64,000 nucleotides of DNA, from NCBI GenBank assembly GCA_036971475.1, contig JBAIZL010000001.1, positions 148,267,044 to 148,331,043 on the forward strand, read 5' to 3'. This DNA comes from Prosapia bicincta (taxonomy: Eukaryota; Arthropoda; Insecta; Hemiptera; Cercopidae). The position numbers were made by a program, and so were the translations under genes. Each line of letters begins with the position of its first letter. Within the stretch, counting starts at the first letter, position 1. This document shows, in pieces, positions 12,628 to 27,757 of this stretch. The notes below the pieces were generated by a model. That model made no database searches, was not told where the DNA came from, and worked only from the letters and a program-made list of their open reading frames with translations.

Positions 12628-15600
12628 CCTAAAAAAACAATTATAAAATTTTTTTACGAAATACCTACATTTTAAGTAAATAGTGTTAAATGTACATGAG
12701 AAGATTGGAAATCAATAAAGAAACAACTAGTAAAAATTTTAGCTCGATATCTCACATGGTTTAGGAATTATACGCCTTTAAAGTGAAAAAAATACAGCTC
12801 GATTTTACATTTCCAGGTTTTCACGATGCAAGCCTTTTTTTAAACCGTCATAGCTCCGATATTTTACGGCCTAACAAGATGTTTTTTATACGAAACGAAA
12901 GACGAAAGCCTATATTGTATTTCGAAAGTTTTACTTTTACAATATCTTCAACAGTTTGTGAGTAATTGGCTCGAGAAAACGAGTGATTTTCGACTTTTGC
13001 GAAATGTGAAGGGGGAGGCCTTCAAATTTTCCTAAAAATCGATGAAAAATCGGATTTTTTGTTATAAACGTATACTGTAGCAGCATTTATCGTAGAATCA
13101 CGTGGTGCCAATAGTTTTTCAAAATTGTTTCTAGTTCATGAGATATTTGCATTTTTGTGTAAGTAAATTTTTGGTAAGAAACGCCGTTAAGTGCTGCAAC
13201 CTTACGGAAAAACTCTGAACTACTAGACACACGCATACTATATCCAGAATAAAATAAAATATTAATCATTTCTTTTCTGCCCAGTTACTCAAAAACTGTA
13301 AAATATAATTAAAATCTGAAGCATACAAATGAAAATATAGGCTTTCTTCTTTAATTTTTTATAAGAAAAAGCCTGTTATAATTATTATTTAAACATATAT
13401 ATGACATTTTTAAATATGCCTTATACCATGCAACTTGCATATGTAGTTTGTCTTTATTTGTCATTTTAAAAGCGTATAACTCCTAAACCTTTACAGATAT
13501 CGGCCTTAAACTCTTATCAACTCGTTTGTTTACGATTTTTCATCTTTAAAAATATAAAATGACCTAAAAAAACAATTATAAAATTTTTTTACGAAATACC
13601 TACATTATAAGTAAATAGTGTTATATGTACATGAGAAGATTGGAAATCAATAAAGAAACAACTAGTAAAAATTTTAGCTCGATATCTCACATGGTTTAGG
13701 AATTATACGCCTTTAAAGTGAAAAAAATACAGCTCGATTTTACATTTCCAGGTTTTCACGATGCAAGCCTTTTTTTAAACCGTCATAGCTCCGATATTTT
13801 ACGGCCTAACAATATGTTTTTTATACGAAACGAAAGACGAAAGCCTATATTGTATTTCGAAAGTTTTACTTTTACAATATCTTCAACAGTTTGTGAGTAA
13901 TTGGCTCGAGAAAACGAGTGATTTTCGACTTTTGCGAAATGTGAAGGGGGAGGAGGCCTTCAAATTTTCCTAAAAATCGATGAAAAATCGGATTTTTTGT
14001 TATAAACGTATATTGTAGCAGCATTTATCGTAGAATCACGTGGTGCCAATAGTTTTTCAAAATTGTTTCTAGTTCATGAGATATTTGCATTTTTGTGTAA
14101 GTAAATTTTTGGTAAGAAACGCCGTTAAGTGCTGCAACCTTACGGAAAAACCCTGAACTACTAGACACACGCATACTATATCCAGAATAAAATAAAATAT
14201 TAATCATTTCTTTTCTGCCCAGTTACCTAAAAAACTGTAAAATATAATTAAAATCTGAAGCATACAAATGAAAATATAGGCTTTCTTCTTTAATTTTTTA
14301 TAAGAAAAAGCCTGTTATAATTATTATTTAAACATATATATGACATTTTTAAATATGCCTTATACCATGCAACTTGCATATGTAGTTTGTCTTTATTTGT
14401 CATTTTAAAAGCGTATAACTCCTAAACCTTTACAGATATCGGCCTTAAACTCTTATCAACTCGTTTGTTTACGATTTTTCATCTTTAAAAATATAAAATG
14501 ACCTAAAAAAACAATTATAAATTTTTTTTACGAAATACCTACATTTTAAGTAAATAGTGTTATATGTACATGAGAAGATTGGAAATCATCAAAGAAACAA
14601 CTAGTAAAAATTTTAGCTCGATATCTCACATGGTTTAGGAATTATACGCCTTTAAAGTGAAAAAAATACAGCTCGATTTTACATTTCCAGGTTTTCACGA
14701 TGCAAGCCTTTTTTTAAACCGTCATAGCTCCGATATTTTACGGCCTAACAAGATGTTTTTTATACGAAACGAAAGACGAAAGCCTATATTGTATTTCGAA
14801 AGTTTTACTTTTACAATATCTTCAACAGTTTGTGAGTAATTGGCTCGAGAAAACGAGTGATTTTCGACTTTTGCGAAATGTGAAGGGGGAGGCCTTCAAA
14901 TTTTCCTAAAAATCGATGAAAAATCGGATTTTTTGTTATAAACGTATATTGTAGCAGCATTTATCGTAGAATCACGTGGTGCCAATAGTTTTTCAAAATT
15001 GTTTCTAGTTCATGAGATATTTGCATTTTTGTGTAAGTAAATTTTTGGTAAGAAACGCCGTTAAGTGCTGCAACCTTACGGAAAAACCCTGAACTACTAG
15101 ACACACGCATACTATATCCAGAATAAAATAAAATATTAATCATTTCTTTTCTGCCCAGTTACTCAAAAACTGTAAAATATAATTAAAATCTGAAGCATAC
15201 ATATGAAAATATAGGCTTTCTTCTTTAATTTTTTATAAAAAAAGCCTGTTATAATTATTATTTAAACATATATATGACATTTTTAAATATGCCTTATACC
15301 ATGCAACTTGCATATGTAGTTTGTCTTTATTTGTCATTTTAAAAGCGTATAACTCCTAAACCTTTACAGATATCGGCCTTAAACTCTTATCAACTCGTTT
15401 GTTTACGATTTTTCATCTTTAAAAATATAAAATGATCTAAAAAAACAATTATAAATTTTTTTTACGAAATACCTACATTTTGAGTAAATAGTGTTATATG
15501 TACATGAGAAGATTGGAAATCATCAAAGAAACAACTAGTAAAAATTTTAGCTCGATATCTCACATGGTTTAGGAATTATACGCCTTTAAAGTGAAAAAAA

Positions 15601-16529
15601 TACAGCTCGATTTTACATTTCCAGGTTTTCACGATGCAAGCCTTTTTTTAAACCGTCATAGCTCCGATATTTTACGGCCTAACAATATGTTTTTTATACG
15701 AAACGAAAGACGAAAGCCTATATTGTATTTCGAAAGTTTTACTTTTACAATATCTTCAACAGTTTGTGAGTAATTGGCTCGAGAAAACGAGTGATTTTCG
15801 ACTTTTGCGAAATGTGAAGGGGGAGGAGGCCTTCAAATTTTCCTAAAAATCGATGAAAAATCGGATTTTTTGTTATAAACGTATATTGTAGCAGCATTTA
15901 TCGTAGAATCACGTGGTGCCAATAGTTTTTCAAAATTGTTTCTAGTTCATGAGATATTTGCATTTTTGTGTAAGTAAATTTTTGGTAAGAAACGCCGTTA
16001 AGTGCTGCAACCTTACGGAAAAACCCTGAACTACTAGACACACGCATACTATATCCAGAATAAAATAAAATATTAATCATTTCTTTTCTGCCCAGTTACC
16101 TAAAAAACTGTAAAATATAATTAAAATCTGAAGCATACAAATGAAAATATAGGCTTTCTTCTTTAATTTTTTATAAGAAAAAGCCTGTTATAATTATTAT
16201 TTAAACATATATATGACATTTTTAAATATGCCTTATACCATGCAACTTGCATATGTAGTTTGTCTTTATTTGTCATTTTAAAAGCGTATAACTCCTAAAC
16301 CTTTACAGATATCGGCCTTAAACTCTTATCAACTCGTTTGTTTACGATTTTTCATCTTTAAAAATATAAAATGACCTAAAAAAACAATTATAAATTTTTT
16401 TTACGAAATACCTACATTTTCAGTAAATAGTGTTATATGTACATGAGAAGATTGGAAATCATCAAAGAAACAACTAGTAAAAATTTTAGCTCGATATCTC
16501 ACATGGTTTAGGAATTATACGCCTTTAAA

Positions 16530-19500
16530 GTGAAAAAAATACAGCTCGATTTTACATTTCCAGGTTTTCACGATGCAAGCCTTTTTTTAAACCGTCATAG
16601 CTCCGATATTTTACGGCCTAACAAGATGTTTTTTATACGAAACGAAAGACGAAAGCCTATATTGTATTTCGAAAGTTTTACTTTTACAATATCTTCAACA
16701 GTTTGTGAGTAATTGGCTCGAGAAAACGAGTGATTTTCGACTTTTGCGAAATGTGAAGGGGGAGGCCTTCAAATTTTCCTAAAAATCGATGAAAAATCGG
16801 ATTTTTTGTTATAAACGTATATTGTAGCAGCATTTATCGTAGAATCACGTGGTGCCAATAGTTTTTCAAAATTGTTTCTAGTTCATGAGATATTTGCATT
16901 TTTGTGTAAGTAAATTTTTGGTAAGAAACGCCGTTAAGTGCTGCAACCTTACGGAAAAACCCTGAACTACTAGACACACGCATACTATATCCAGAATAAA
17001 ATAAAATATTAATCATTTCTTTTCTGCCCAGTTACCTAAAAAACTGTAAAATATAATTAAAATCTGAAGCATACAAATGAAAATATAGGCTTTCTTCTTT
17101 AATTTTTTATAAGAAAAAGCCTGTTATAATTATTATTTAAACATATATATGACATTTTTAAATATGCCTTATACCATGCAACTTGCATATGTAGTTTGTC
17201 TTTATTTGTCATTTTAAAAGCGTATAACTCCTAAACCTTTACAGATATCGGCCTTAAACTCTTATCAACTCGTTTGTTTACGATTTTTCATCTTTAAAAA
17301 TATAAAATGACCTAAAAAAACAATTATAAATTTTTTTTACGAAATACCTACATTTTAAGTAAATAGTGTTATATGTACATGAGAAGATTGGAAATCATCA
17401 AAGAAACAACTAGTAAAAATTTTAGCTCGATATCTCACATGGTTTAGGAATTATACGCCTTTAAAGTGAAAAAAATACAGCTCGATTTTACATTTCCAGG
17501 TTTTCACGATGCAAGCCTTTTTTTAAACCGTCATAGCTCCGATATTTTACGGCCTAACAAGATGTTTTTTATACGAAACGAAAGACGAAAGCCTATATTG
17601 TATTTCGAAAGTTTTACTTTTACAATATCTTCAACAGTTTGTGAGTAATTGGCTCGAGAAAACGAGTGATTTTCGACTTTTGCGAAATGTGAAGGGGGAG
17701 GCCTTCAAATTTTCCTAAAAATCGATGAAAAATCGGATTTTTTGTTATAAACGTATATTGTAGCAGCATTTATCGTAGAATCACGTGGTGCCAATAGTTT
17801 TTCAAAATTGTTTCTAGTTCATGAGATATTTGCATTTTTGTGTAAGTAAATTTTTGGTAAGAAACGCCGTTAAGTGCTGCAACCTTACGGAAAAACCCTG
17901 AACTACTAGACACACGCATACTATATCCAGAATAAAATAAAATATTAATCATTTCTTTTCTGCCCAGTTACTCAAAAACTGTAAAATATAATTAAAATCT
18001 GAAGCATACATATGAAAATATAGGCTTTCTTCTTTAATTTTTTATAAAAAAAGCCTGTTATAATTATTATTTAAACATATATATGACATTTTTAAATATG
18101 CCTTATACCATGCAACTTGCATATGTAGTTTGTCTTTATTTGTCATTTTAAAAGCGTATAACTCCTAAACCTTTACAGATATCGGCCTTAAACTCTTATC
18201 AACTCGTTTGTTTACGATTTTTCATCTTTAAAAATATAAAATGATCTAAAAAAACAATTATAAATTTTTTTTACGAAATACCTACATTTTGAGTAAATAG
18301 TGTTATATGTACATGAGAAGATTGGAAATCATCAAAGAAACAACTAGTAAAAATTTTAGCTCGATATCTCACATGGTTTAGGAATTATACGCCTTTAAAG
18401 TGAAAAAAATACAGCTCGATTTTACATTTCCAGGTTTTCACGATGCAAGCCTTTTTTTAAACCGTCATAGCTCCGATATTTTACGGCCTAACAAGATGTT
18501 TTTTATACGAAACGAAAGACGAAAGCCTATATTGTATTTCGAAAGTTTTACTTTTACAATATCTTCAACAGTTTGTGAGTAATTGGCTCGAGAAAACGAG
18601 TGATTTTCGACTTTTGCGAAATGTGAAGGGGGAGGCCTTCAAATTTTCCTAAAAATCGATGAAAAATCGGATTTTTTGTTATAAACGTATACTGTAGCAG
18701 CATTTATCGTAGAATCACGTGGTGCCAATAGTTTTTCAAAATTGTTTCTAGTTCATGAGATATTTGCATTTTTGTGTAAGTAAATTTTTGGTAAGAAACG
18801 CCGTTAAGTGCTGCAACCTTACGGAAAAACTCTGAACTACTAGACACACGCATACTATATCCAGAATAAAATAAAATATTAATCATTTCTTTTCTGCCCA
18901 GTTACTCAAAAACTGTAAAATATAATTAAAATCTGAAGCATACAAATGAAAATATAGGCTTTCTTCTTTAATTTTTTATAAGAAAAAGCCTGTTATAATT
19001 ATTATTTAAACATATATATGACATTTTTAAATATGCCTTATACCATGCAACTTGCATATGTAGTTTGTCTTTATTTGTCATTTTAAAAGCGTATAACTCC
19101 TAAACCTTTACAGATATCGGCCTTAAACTCTTATCAACTCGTTTGTTTACGATTTTTCATCTTTAAAAATATAAAATGACCTAAAAAAACAATTATAAAT
19201 TTTTTTTACGAAATACCTACATTTTAAGTAAATAGTGTTATATGTACATGAGAAGATTGGAAATCATCAAAGAAACAACTAGTAAAAATTTTAGCTCGAT
19301 ATCTCACATGGTTTAGGAATTATACGCCTTTAAAGTGAAAAAAATACAGCTCGATTTTACATTTCCAGGTTTTCACGATGCAAGCCTTTTTTTAAACCGT
19401 CATAGCTCCGATATTTTACGGCCTAACAAGATGTTTTTTATACGAAACGAAAGACGAAAGCCTATATTGTATTTCGAAAGTTTTACTTTTACAATATCTT

Positions 19501-22500
19501 CAACAGTTTGTGAGTAATTGGCTCGAGAAAACGAGTGATTTTCGACTTTTGCGAAATGTGAAGGGGGAGGCCTTCAAATTTTCCTAAAAATCGATGAAAA
19601 ATCGGATTTTTTGTTATAAACGTATATTGTAGCAGCATTTATCGTAGAATCACGTGGTGCCAATAGTTTTTCAAAATTGTTTCTAGTTCATGAGATATTT
19701 GCATTTTTGTGTAAGTAAATTTTTGGTAAGAAACGCCGTTAAGTGCTGCAACCTTACGGAAAAACCCTGAACTACTAGACACACGCATACTATATCCAGA
19801 ATAAAATAAAATATTAATCATTTCTTTTCTGCCCAGTTACCTAAAAAACTGTAAAATATAATTAAAATCTGAAGCATACAAATGAAAATATAGGCTTTCT
19901 TCTTTAATTTTTTATAAGAAAAAGCCTGTTATAATTATTATTTAAACATATATATGACATTTTTAAATATGCCTTATACCATGCAACTTGCATATGTAGT
20001 TTGTCTTTATTTGTCATTTTAAAAGCGTATAACTCCTAAACCTTTACAGATATCGGCCTTAAACTCTTATCAACTCGTTTGTTTACGATTTTTCATCTTT
20101 AAAAATATAAAATGACCTAAAAAAACAATTATAAATTTTTTTTACGAAATACCTACATTTTAAGTAAATAGTGTTATATGTACATGAGAAGATTGGAAAT
20201 CATCAAAGAAACAACTAGTAAAAATTTTAGCTCGATATCTCACATGGTTTAGGAATTATACGCCTTTAAAGTGAAAAAAATACAGCTCGATTTTACATTT
20301 CCAGGTTTTCACGATGCAAGCCTTTTTTTAAACCGTCATAGCTCCGATATTTTACGGCCTAACAATATGTTTTTTATACGAAACGAAAGACGAAAGCCTA
20401 TATTGTATTTCGAAAGTTTTACTTTTACAATATCTTCAACAGTTTGTGAGTAATTGGCTCGAGAAAACGAGTGATTTTCGACTTTTGCGAAATGTGAAGG
20501 GGGAGGCCTTCAAATTTTCCTAAAAATCGATGAAAAATCGGATTTTTTGTTATAAACGTATATTGTAGCAGCATTTATCGTAGAATCACGTGGTGCCAAT
20601 AGTTTTTCAAAATTGTTTCTAGTTCATGAGATATTTGCATTTTTGTGTAAGTAAATTTTTGGTAAGAAACGCCGTTAAGTGCTGCAACCTTACGGAAAAA
20701 CCCTGAACTACTAGACACACGCATACTATATCCAGAATAAAATAAAATATTAATCATTTCTTTTCTGCCCAGTTACTCAAAAACTGTAAAATATAATTAA
20801 AATCTGAAGCATACATATGAAAATATAGGCTTTCTTCTTTAATTTTTTATAAAAAAAGCCTGTTATAATTATTATTTAAACATATATATGACATTTTTAA
20901 ATATGCCTTATACCATGCAACTTGCATATGTAGTTTGTCTTTATTTGTCATTTTAAAAGCGTATAACTCCTAAACCTTTACAGATATCGGCCTTAAACTC
21001 TTATCAACTCGTTTGTTTACGATTTTTCATCTTTAAAAATATAAAATGATCTAAAAAAACAATTATAAATTTTTTTTACGAAATACCTACATTTTGAGTA
21101 AATAGTGTTATATGTACATGAGAAGATTGGAAATCATCAAAGAAACAACTAGTAAAAATTTTAGCTCGATATCTCACATGGTTTAGGAATTATACGCCTT
21201 TAAAGTGAAAAAAATACAGCTCGATTTTACATTTCCAGGTTTTCACGATGCAAGCCTTTTTTTAAACCGTCATAGCTCCGATATTTTACGGCCTAACAAG
21301 ATGTTTTTTATACGAAACGAAAGACGAAAGCCTATATTGTATTTCGAAAGTTTTACTTTTACAATATCTTCAACAGTTTGTGAGTAATTGGCTCGAGAAA
21401 ACGAGTGATTTTCGACTTTTGCGAAATGTGAAGGGGGAGGCCTTCAAATTTTCCTAAAAATCGATGAAAAATCGGATTTTTTGTTATAAACGTATACTGT
21501 AGCAGCATTTATCGTAGAATCACGTGGTGCCAATAGTTTTTCAAAATTGTTTCTAGTTCATGAGATATTTGCATTTTTGTGTAAGTAAATTTTTGGTAAG
21601 AAACGCCGTTAAGTGCTGCAACCTTACGGAAAAACTCTGAACTACTAGACACACGCATACTATATCCAGAATAAAATAAAATATTAATCATTTCTTTTCT
21701 GCCCAGTTACTCAAAAACTGTAAAATATAATTAAAATCTGAAGCATACAAATGAAAATATAGGCTTTCTTCTTTAATTTTTTATAAGAAAAAGCCTGTTA
21801 TAATTATTATTTAAACATATATATGACATTTTTAAATATGCCTTATACCATGCAACTTGCATATGTAGTTTGTCTTTATTTGTCATTTTAAAAGCGTATA
21901 ACTCCTAAACCTTTACAGATATCGGCCTTAAACTCTTATCAACTCGTTTGTTTACGATTTTTCATCTTTAAAAATATAAAATGACCTAAAAAAACAATTA
22001 TAAAATTTTTTTACGAAATACCTACATTATAAGTAAATAGTGTTATATGTACATGAGAAGATTGGAAATCAATAAAGAAACAACTAGTAAAAATTTTAGC
22101 TCGATATCTCACATGGTTTAGGAATTATACGCCTTTAAAGTGAAAAAAATACAGCTCGATTTTACATTTCCAGGTTTTCACGATGCAAGCCTTTTTTTAA
22201 ACCGTCATAGCTCCGATATTTTACGGCCTAACAATATGTTTTTTATACGAAACGAAAGACGAAAGCCTATATTGTATTTCGAAAGTTTTACTTTTACAAT
22301 ATCTTCAACAGTTTGTGAGTAATTGGCTCGAGAAAACGAGTGATTTTCGACTTTTGCGAAATGTGAAGGGGGAGGAGGCCTTCAAATTTTCCTAAAAATC
22401 GATGAAAAATCGGATTTTTTGTTATAAACGTATATTGTAGCAGCATTTATCGTAGAATCACGTGGTGCCAATAGTTTTTCAAAATTGTTTCTAGTTCATG

Positions 22501-24947
22501 AGATATTTGCATTTTTGTGTAAGTAAATTTTTGGTAAGAAACGCCGTTAAGTGCTGCAACCTTACGGAAAAACCCTGAACTACTAGACACACGCATACTA
22601 TATCCAGAATAAAATAAAATATTAATCATTTCTTTTCTGCCCAGTTACCTAAAAAACTGTAAAATATAATTAAAATCTGAAGCATACAAATGAAAATATA
22701 GGCTTTCTTCTTTAATTTTTTATAAGAAAAAGCCTGTTATAATTATTATTTAAACATATATATGACATTTTTAAATATGCCTTATACCATGCAACTTGCA
22801 TATGTAGTTTGTCTTTATTTGTCATTTTAAAAGCGTATAACTCCTAAACCTTTACAGATATCGGCCTTAAACTCTTATCAACTCGTTTGTTTACGATTTT
22901 TCATCTTTAAAAATATAAAATGACCTAAAAAAACAATTATAAATTTTTTTTACGAAATACCTACATTTTAAGTAAATAGTGTTATATGTACATGAGAAGA
23001 TTGGAAATCATCAAAGAAACAACTAGTAAAAATTTTAGCTCGATATCTCACATGGTTTAGGAATTATACGCCTTTAAAGTGAAAAAAATACAGCTCGATT
23101 TTACATTTCCAGGTTTTCACGATGCAAGCCTTTTTTTAAACCGTCATAGCTCCGATATTTTACGGCCTAACAAGATGTTTTTTATACGAAACGAAAGACG
23201 AAAGCCTATATTGTATTTCGAAAGTTTTACTTTTACAATATCTTCAACAGTTTGTGAGTAATTGGCTCGAGAAAACGAGTGATTTTCGACTTTTGCGAAA
23301 TGTGAAGGGGGAGGCCTTCAAATTTTCCTAAAAATCGATGAAAAATCGGATTTTTTGTTATAAACGTATATTGTAGCAGCATTTATCGTAGAATCACGTG
23401 GTGCCAATAGTTTTTCAAAATTGTTTCTAGTTCATGAGATATTTGCATTTTTGTGTAAGTAAATTTTTGGTAAGAAACGCCGTTAAGTGCTGCAACCTTA
23501 CGGAAAAACCCTGAACTACTAGACACACGCATACTATATCCAGAATAAAATAAAATATTAATCATTTCTTTTCTGCCCAGTTACTCAAAAACTGTAAAAT
23601 ATAATTAAAATCTGAAGCATACATATGAAAATATAGGCTTTCTTCTTTAATTTTTTATAAAAAAAGCCTGTTATAATTATTATTTAAACATATATATGAC
23701 ATTTTTAAATATGCCTTATACCATGCAACTTGCATATGTAGTTTGTCTTTATTTGTCATTTTAAAAGCGTATAACTCCTAAACCTTTACAGATATCGGCC
23801 TTAAACTCTTATCAACTCGTTTGTTTACGATTTTTCATCTTTAAAAATATAAAATGATCTAAAAAAACAATTATAAATTTTTTTTACGAAATACCTACAT
23901 TTTGAGTAAATAGTGTTATATGTACATGAGAAGATTGGAAATCATCAAAGAAACAACTAGTAAAAATTTTAGCTCGATATCTCACATGGTTTAGGAATTA
24001 TACGCCTTTAAAGTGAAAAAAATACAGCTCGATTTTACATTTCCAGGTTTTCACGATGCAAGCCTTTTTTTAAACCGTCATAGCTCCGATATTTTACGGC
24101 CTAACAAGATGTTTATTATACGAAACGAAAGACGAAAGCCTATATTGTATTTCGAAAGTTTTACTTTTACAATATCTTCAACAGTTTGTGAGTAATTGGC
24201 TCGAGAAAACGAGTGATTTTCGACTTTTGCGAAATGTGAAGGGGGAGGCCTTCAAATTTTCCTAAAAATCGATGAAAAATCGGATTTTTTGTTATAAACG
24301 TATATTGTAGCAGCATTTATCGTAGAATCACGTGGTGCCAATAGTTTTTCAAAATTGTTTCTAGTTCATGAGATATTTGCATTTTTGTGTAAGTAAATTT
24401 TTGGTAAGAAACGCCGTTAAGTGCTGCAACCTTACGGAAAAACCCTGAACTACTAGACACACGCATACTATATCCAGAATAAAATAAAATATTAATCATT
24501 TCTTTTCTGCCCAGTTACTCAAAAACTGTAAAATATAATTAAAATCTGAAGCATACAAATGAAAATATAGGCTTTCTTCTTTAATTTTTTATAAGAAAAA
24601 GCCTGTTATAATTATTATTTAAACATATATATGACATTTTTAAATATGCCTTATACCATGCAACTTGCATATGTAGTTTGTCTTTATTTGTCATTTTAAA
24701 AGCGTATAACTCCTAAACCTTTACAGATATCGGCCTTAAACTCTTATCAACTCGTTTGTTTACGATTTTTCATCTTTAAAAATATAAAATGACCTAAAAA
24801 AACAATTATAAAATTTTTTTACGAAATACCTACATTATAAGTAAATAGTGTTATATGTACATGAGAAGATTGGAAATCAATAAAGAAACAACTAGTAAAA
24901 ATTTTAGCTCGATATCTCACATGGTTTAGGAATTATACGCCTTTAAA
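16530..24947. repeat. 3-monomer higher-order repeat, three units of ~2805 bp
   Basis: Anchors 16530, 17466, 18400 / 19335, 20271, 21205 / 22140, 23079, 24013 give spacing triplets 936-934-935, 936-934-935 and 939-934-935, so the unit period is 2805, 2805 and 2808 bp. Variant classes repeat in the same order: the TTACCTAAAAAACTG insertion follows the first anchor of each triplet, and the TTTTGAGTAAAT variant precedes the third. The units are not perfectly uniform. For example, the middle unit has AACAATATG at 20271 where the first has AACAAGATG at 17466, which suggests patchy conversion. Confidence 0.75.
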
Positions 24948-27757
24948 GTGAAAAAAATACAGCTCGATTTTACATTTCCAGGTTTTCACGATGCAAGCCT
25001 TTTTTTAAACCGTCATAGCTCCGATATTTTACGGCCTAACAATATGTTTTTTATACGAAACGAAAGACGAAAGCCTATATTGTATTTCGAAAGTTTTACT
25101 TTTACAATATCTTCAACAGTTTGTGAGTAATTGGCTCGAGAAAACGAGTGATTTTCGACTTTTGCGAAATGTGAAGGGGGAGGAGGCCTTCAAATTTTCC
25201 TAAAAATCGATGAAAAATCGGATTTTTTGTTATAAACGTATATTGTAGCAGCATTTATCGTAGAATCACGTGGTGCCAATAGTTTTTCAAAATTGTTTCT
25301 AGTTCATGAGATATTTGCATTTTTGTGTAAGTAAATTTTTGGTAAGAAACGCCGTTAAGTGCTGCAACCTTACGGAAAAACCCTGAACTACTAGACACAC
25401 GCATACTATATCCAGAATAAAATAAAATATTAATCATTTCTTTTCTGCCCAGTTACTCAAAAACTGTAAAATATAATTAAAATCTGAAGCATACAAATGA
25501 AAATATAGGCTTTCTTCTTTAATTTTTTATAAGAAAAAGCCTGTTATAATTATTATTTAAACATATATATGACATTTTTAAATATGCCTTATACCATGCA
25601 ACTTGCATATGTAGTTTGTCTTTATTTGTCATTTTAAAAGCGTATAACTCCTAAACCTTTACAGATATCGGCCTTAAACTCTTATCAACTCGTTTGTTTA
25701 CGATTTTTCATCTTTAAAAATATAAAATGACCTAAAAAAACAATTATAAAATTTTTTTACGAAATACCTACATTATAAGTAAATAGTGTTATATGTACAT
25801 GAGAAGATTGGAAATCAATAAAGAAACAACTAGTAAAAATTTTAGCTCGATATCTCACATGGTTTAGGAATTATACGCCTTTAAAGTGAAAAAAATACAG
25901 CTCGATTTTACATTTCCAGGTTTTCACGATGCAAGCCTTTTTTTAAACCGTCATAGCTCCGATATTTTACGGCCTAACAATATGTTTTTTATACGAAACG
26001 AAAGACGAAAGCCTATATTGTATTTCGAAAGTTTTACTTTTACAATATCTTCAACAGTTTGTGAGTAATTGGCTCGAGAAAACGAGTGATTTTCGACTTT
26101 TGCGAAATGTGAAGGGGGAGGAGGCCTTCAAATTTTCCTAAAAATCGATGAAAAATCGGATTTTTTGTTATAAACGTATATTGTAGCAGCATTTATCGTA
26201 GAATCACGTGGTGCCAATAGTTTTTCAAAATTGTTTCTAGTTCATGAGATATTTGCATTTTTGTGTAAGTAAATTTTTGGTAAGAAACGCCGTTAAGTGC
26301 TGCAACCTTACGGAAAAACCCTGAACTACTAGACACACGCATACTATATCCAGAATAAAAAAAATATTAATCATTTCTTTTCTGCCCAGTTACTCAAAAA
26401 CTGTAAAATATAATTAAAATCTGAAGCATACAAATGAAAATATAGGCTTTCTTCTTTAATTTTTTATAAGAAAAAGCCTGTTATAATTATTATTTAAACA
26501 TATATATGACATTTTTAAATATGCCTTATACCATGCAACTTGCATATGTAGTTTGTCTTTATTTGTCATTTTAAAAGCGTATAACTCCTAAACCTTTACA
26601 GATATCGGCCTTAAACTCTTATCAACTCGTTTGTTTACGATTTTTCATCTTTAAAAATATAAAATGACCTAAAAAAACAATTATAAAATTTTTTTACGAA
26701 ATACCTACATTTTAAGTAAATAGTGTTAAATGTACATGAGAAGATTGGAAATCAATAAAGAAACAACTAGTAAAAATTTTAGCTCGATATCTCACATGGT
26801 TTAGGAATTATACGCCTTTAAAGTGAAAAAAATACAGCTCGATTTTACATTTCCAGGTTTTCACGATGCAAGCCTTTTTTTAAACCGTCATAGCTCCGAT
26901 ATTTTACGGCCTAACAAGATGTTTTTTATACGAAACGAAAGACGAAAGCCTATATTGTATTTCGAAAGTTTTACTTTTACAATATCTTCAACAGTTTGTG
27001 AGTAATTGGCTCGAGAAAACGAGTGATTTTCGACTTTTGCGAAATGTGAAGGGGGAGGCCTTCAAATTTTCCTAAAAATCGATGAAAAATCGGATTTTTT
27101 GTTATAAACGTATACTGTAGCAGCATTTATCGTAGAATCACGTGGTGCCAATAGTTTTTCAAAATTGTTTCTAGTTCATGAGATATTTGCATTTTTGTGT
27201 AAGTAAATTTTTGGTAAGAAACGCCGTTAAGTGCTGCAACCTTACGGAAAAACTCTGAACTACTAGACACACGCATACTATATCCAGAATAAAATAAAAT
27301 ATTAATCATTTCTTTTCTGCCCAGTTACTCAAAAACTGTAAAATATAATTAAAATCTGAAGCATACAAATGAAAATATAGGCTTTCTTCTTTAATTTTTT
27401 ATAAGAAAAAGCCTGTTATAATTATTATTTAAACATATATATGACATTTTTAAATATGCCTTATACCATGCAACTTGCATATGTAGTTTGTCTTTATTTG
27501 TCATTTTAAAAGCGTATAACTCCTAAACCTTTACAGATATCGGCCTTAAACTCTTATCAACTCGTTTGTTTACGATTTTTCATCTTTAAAAATATAAAAT
27601 GACCTAAAAAAACAATTATAAAATTTTTTTACGAAATACCTACATTATAAGTAAATAGTGTTATATGTACATGAGAAGATTGGAAATCAATAAAGAAACA
27701 ACTAGTAAAAATTTTAGCTCGATATCTCACATGGTTTAGGAATTATACGCCTTTAAA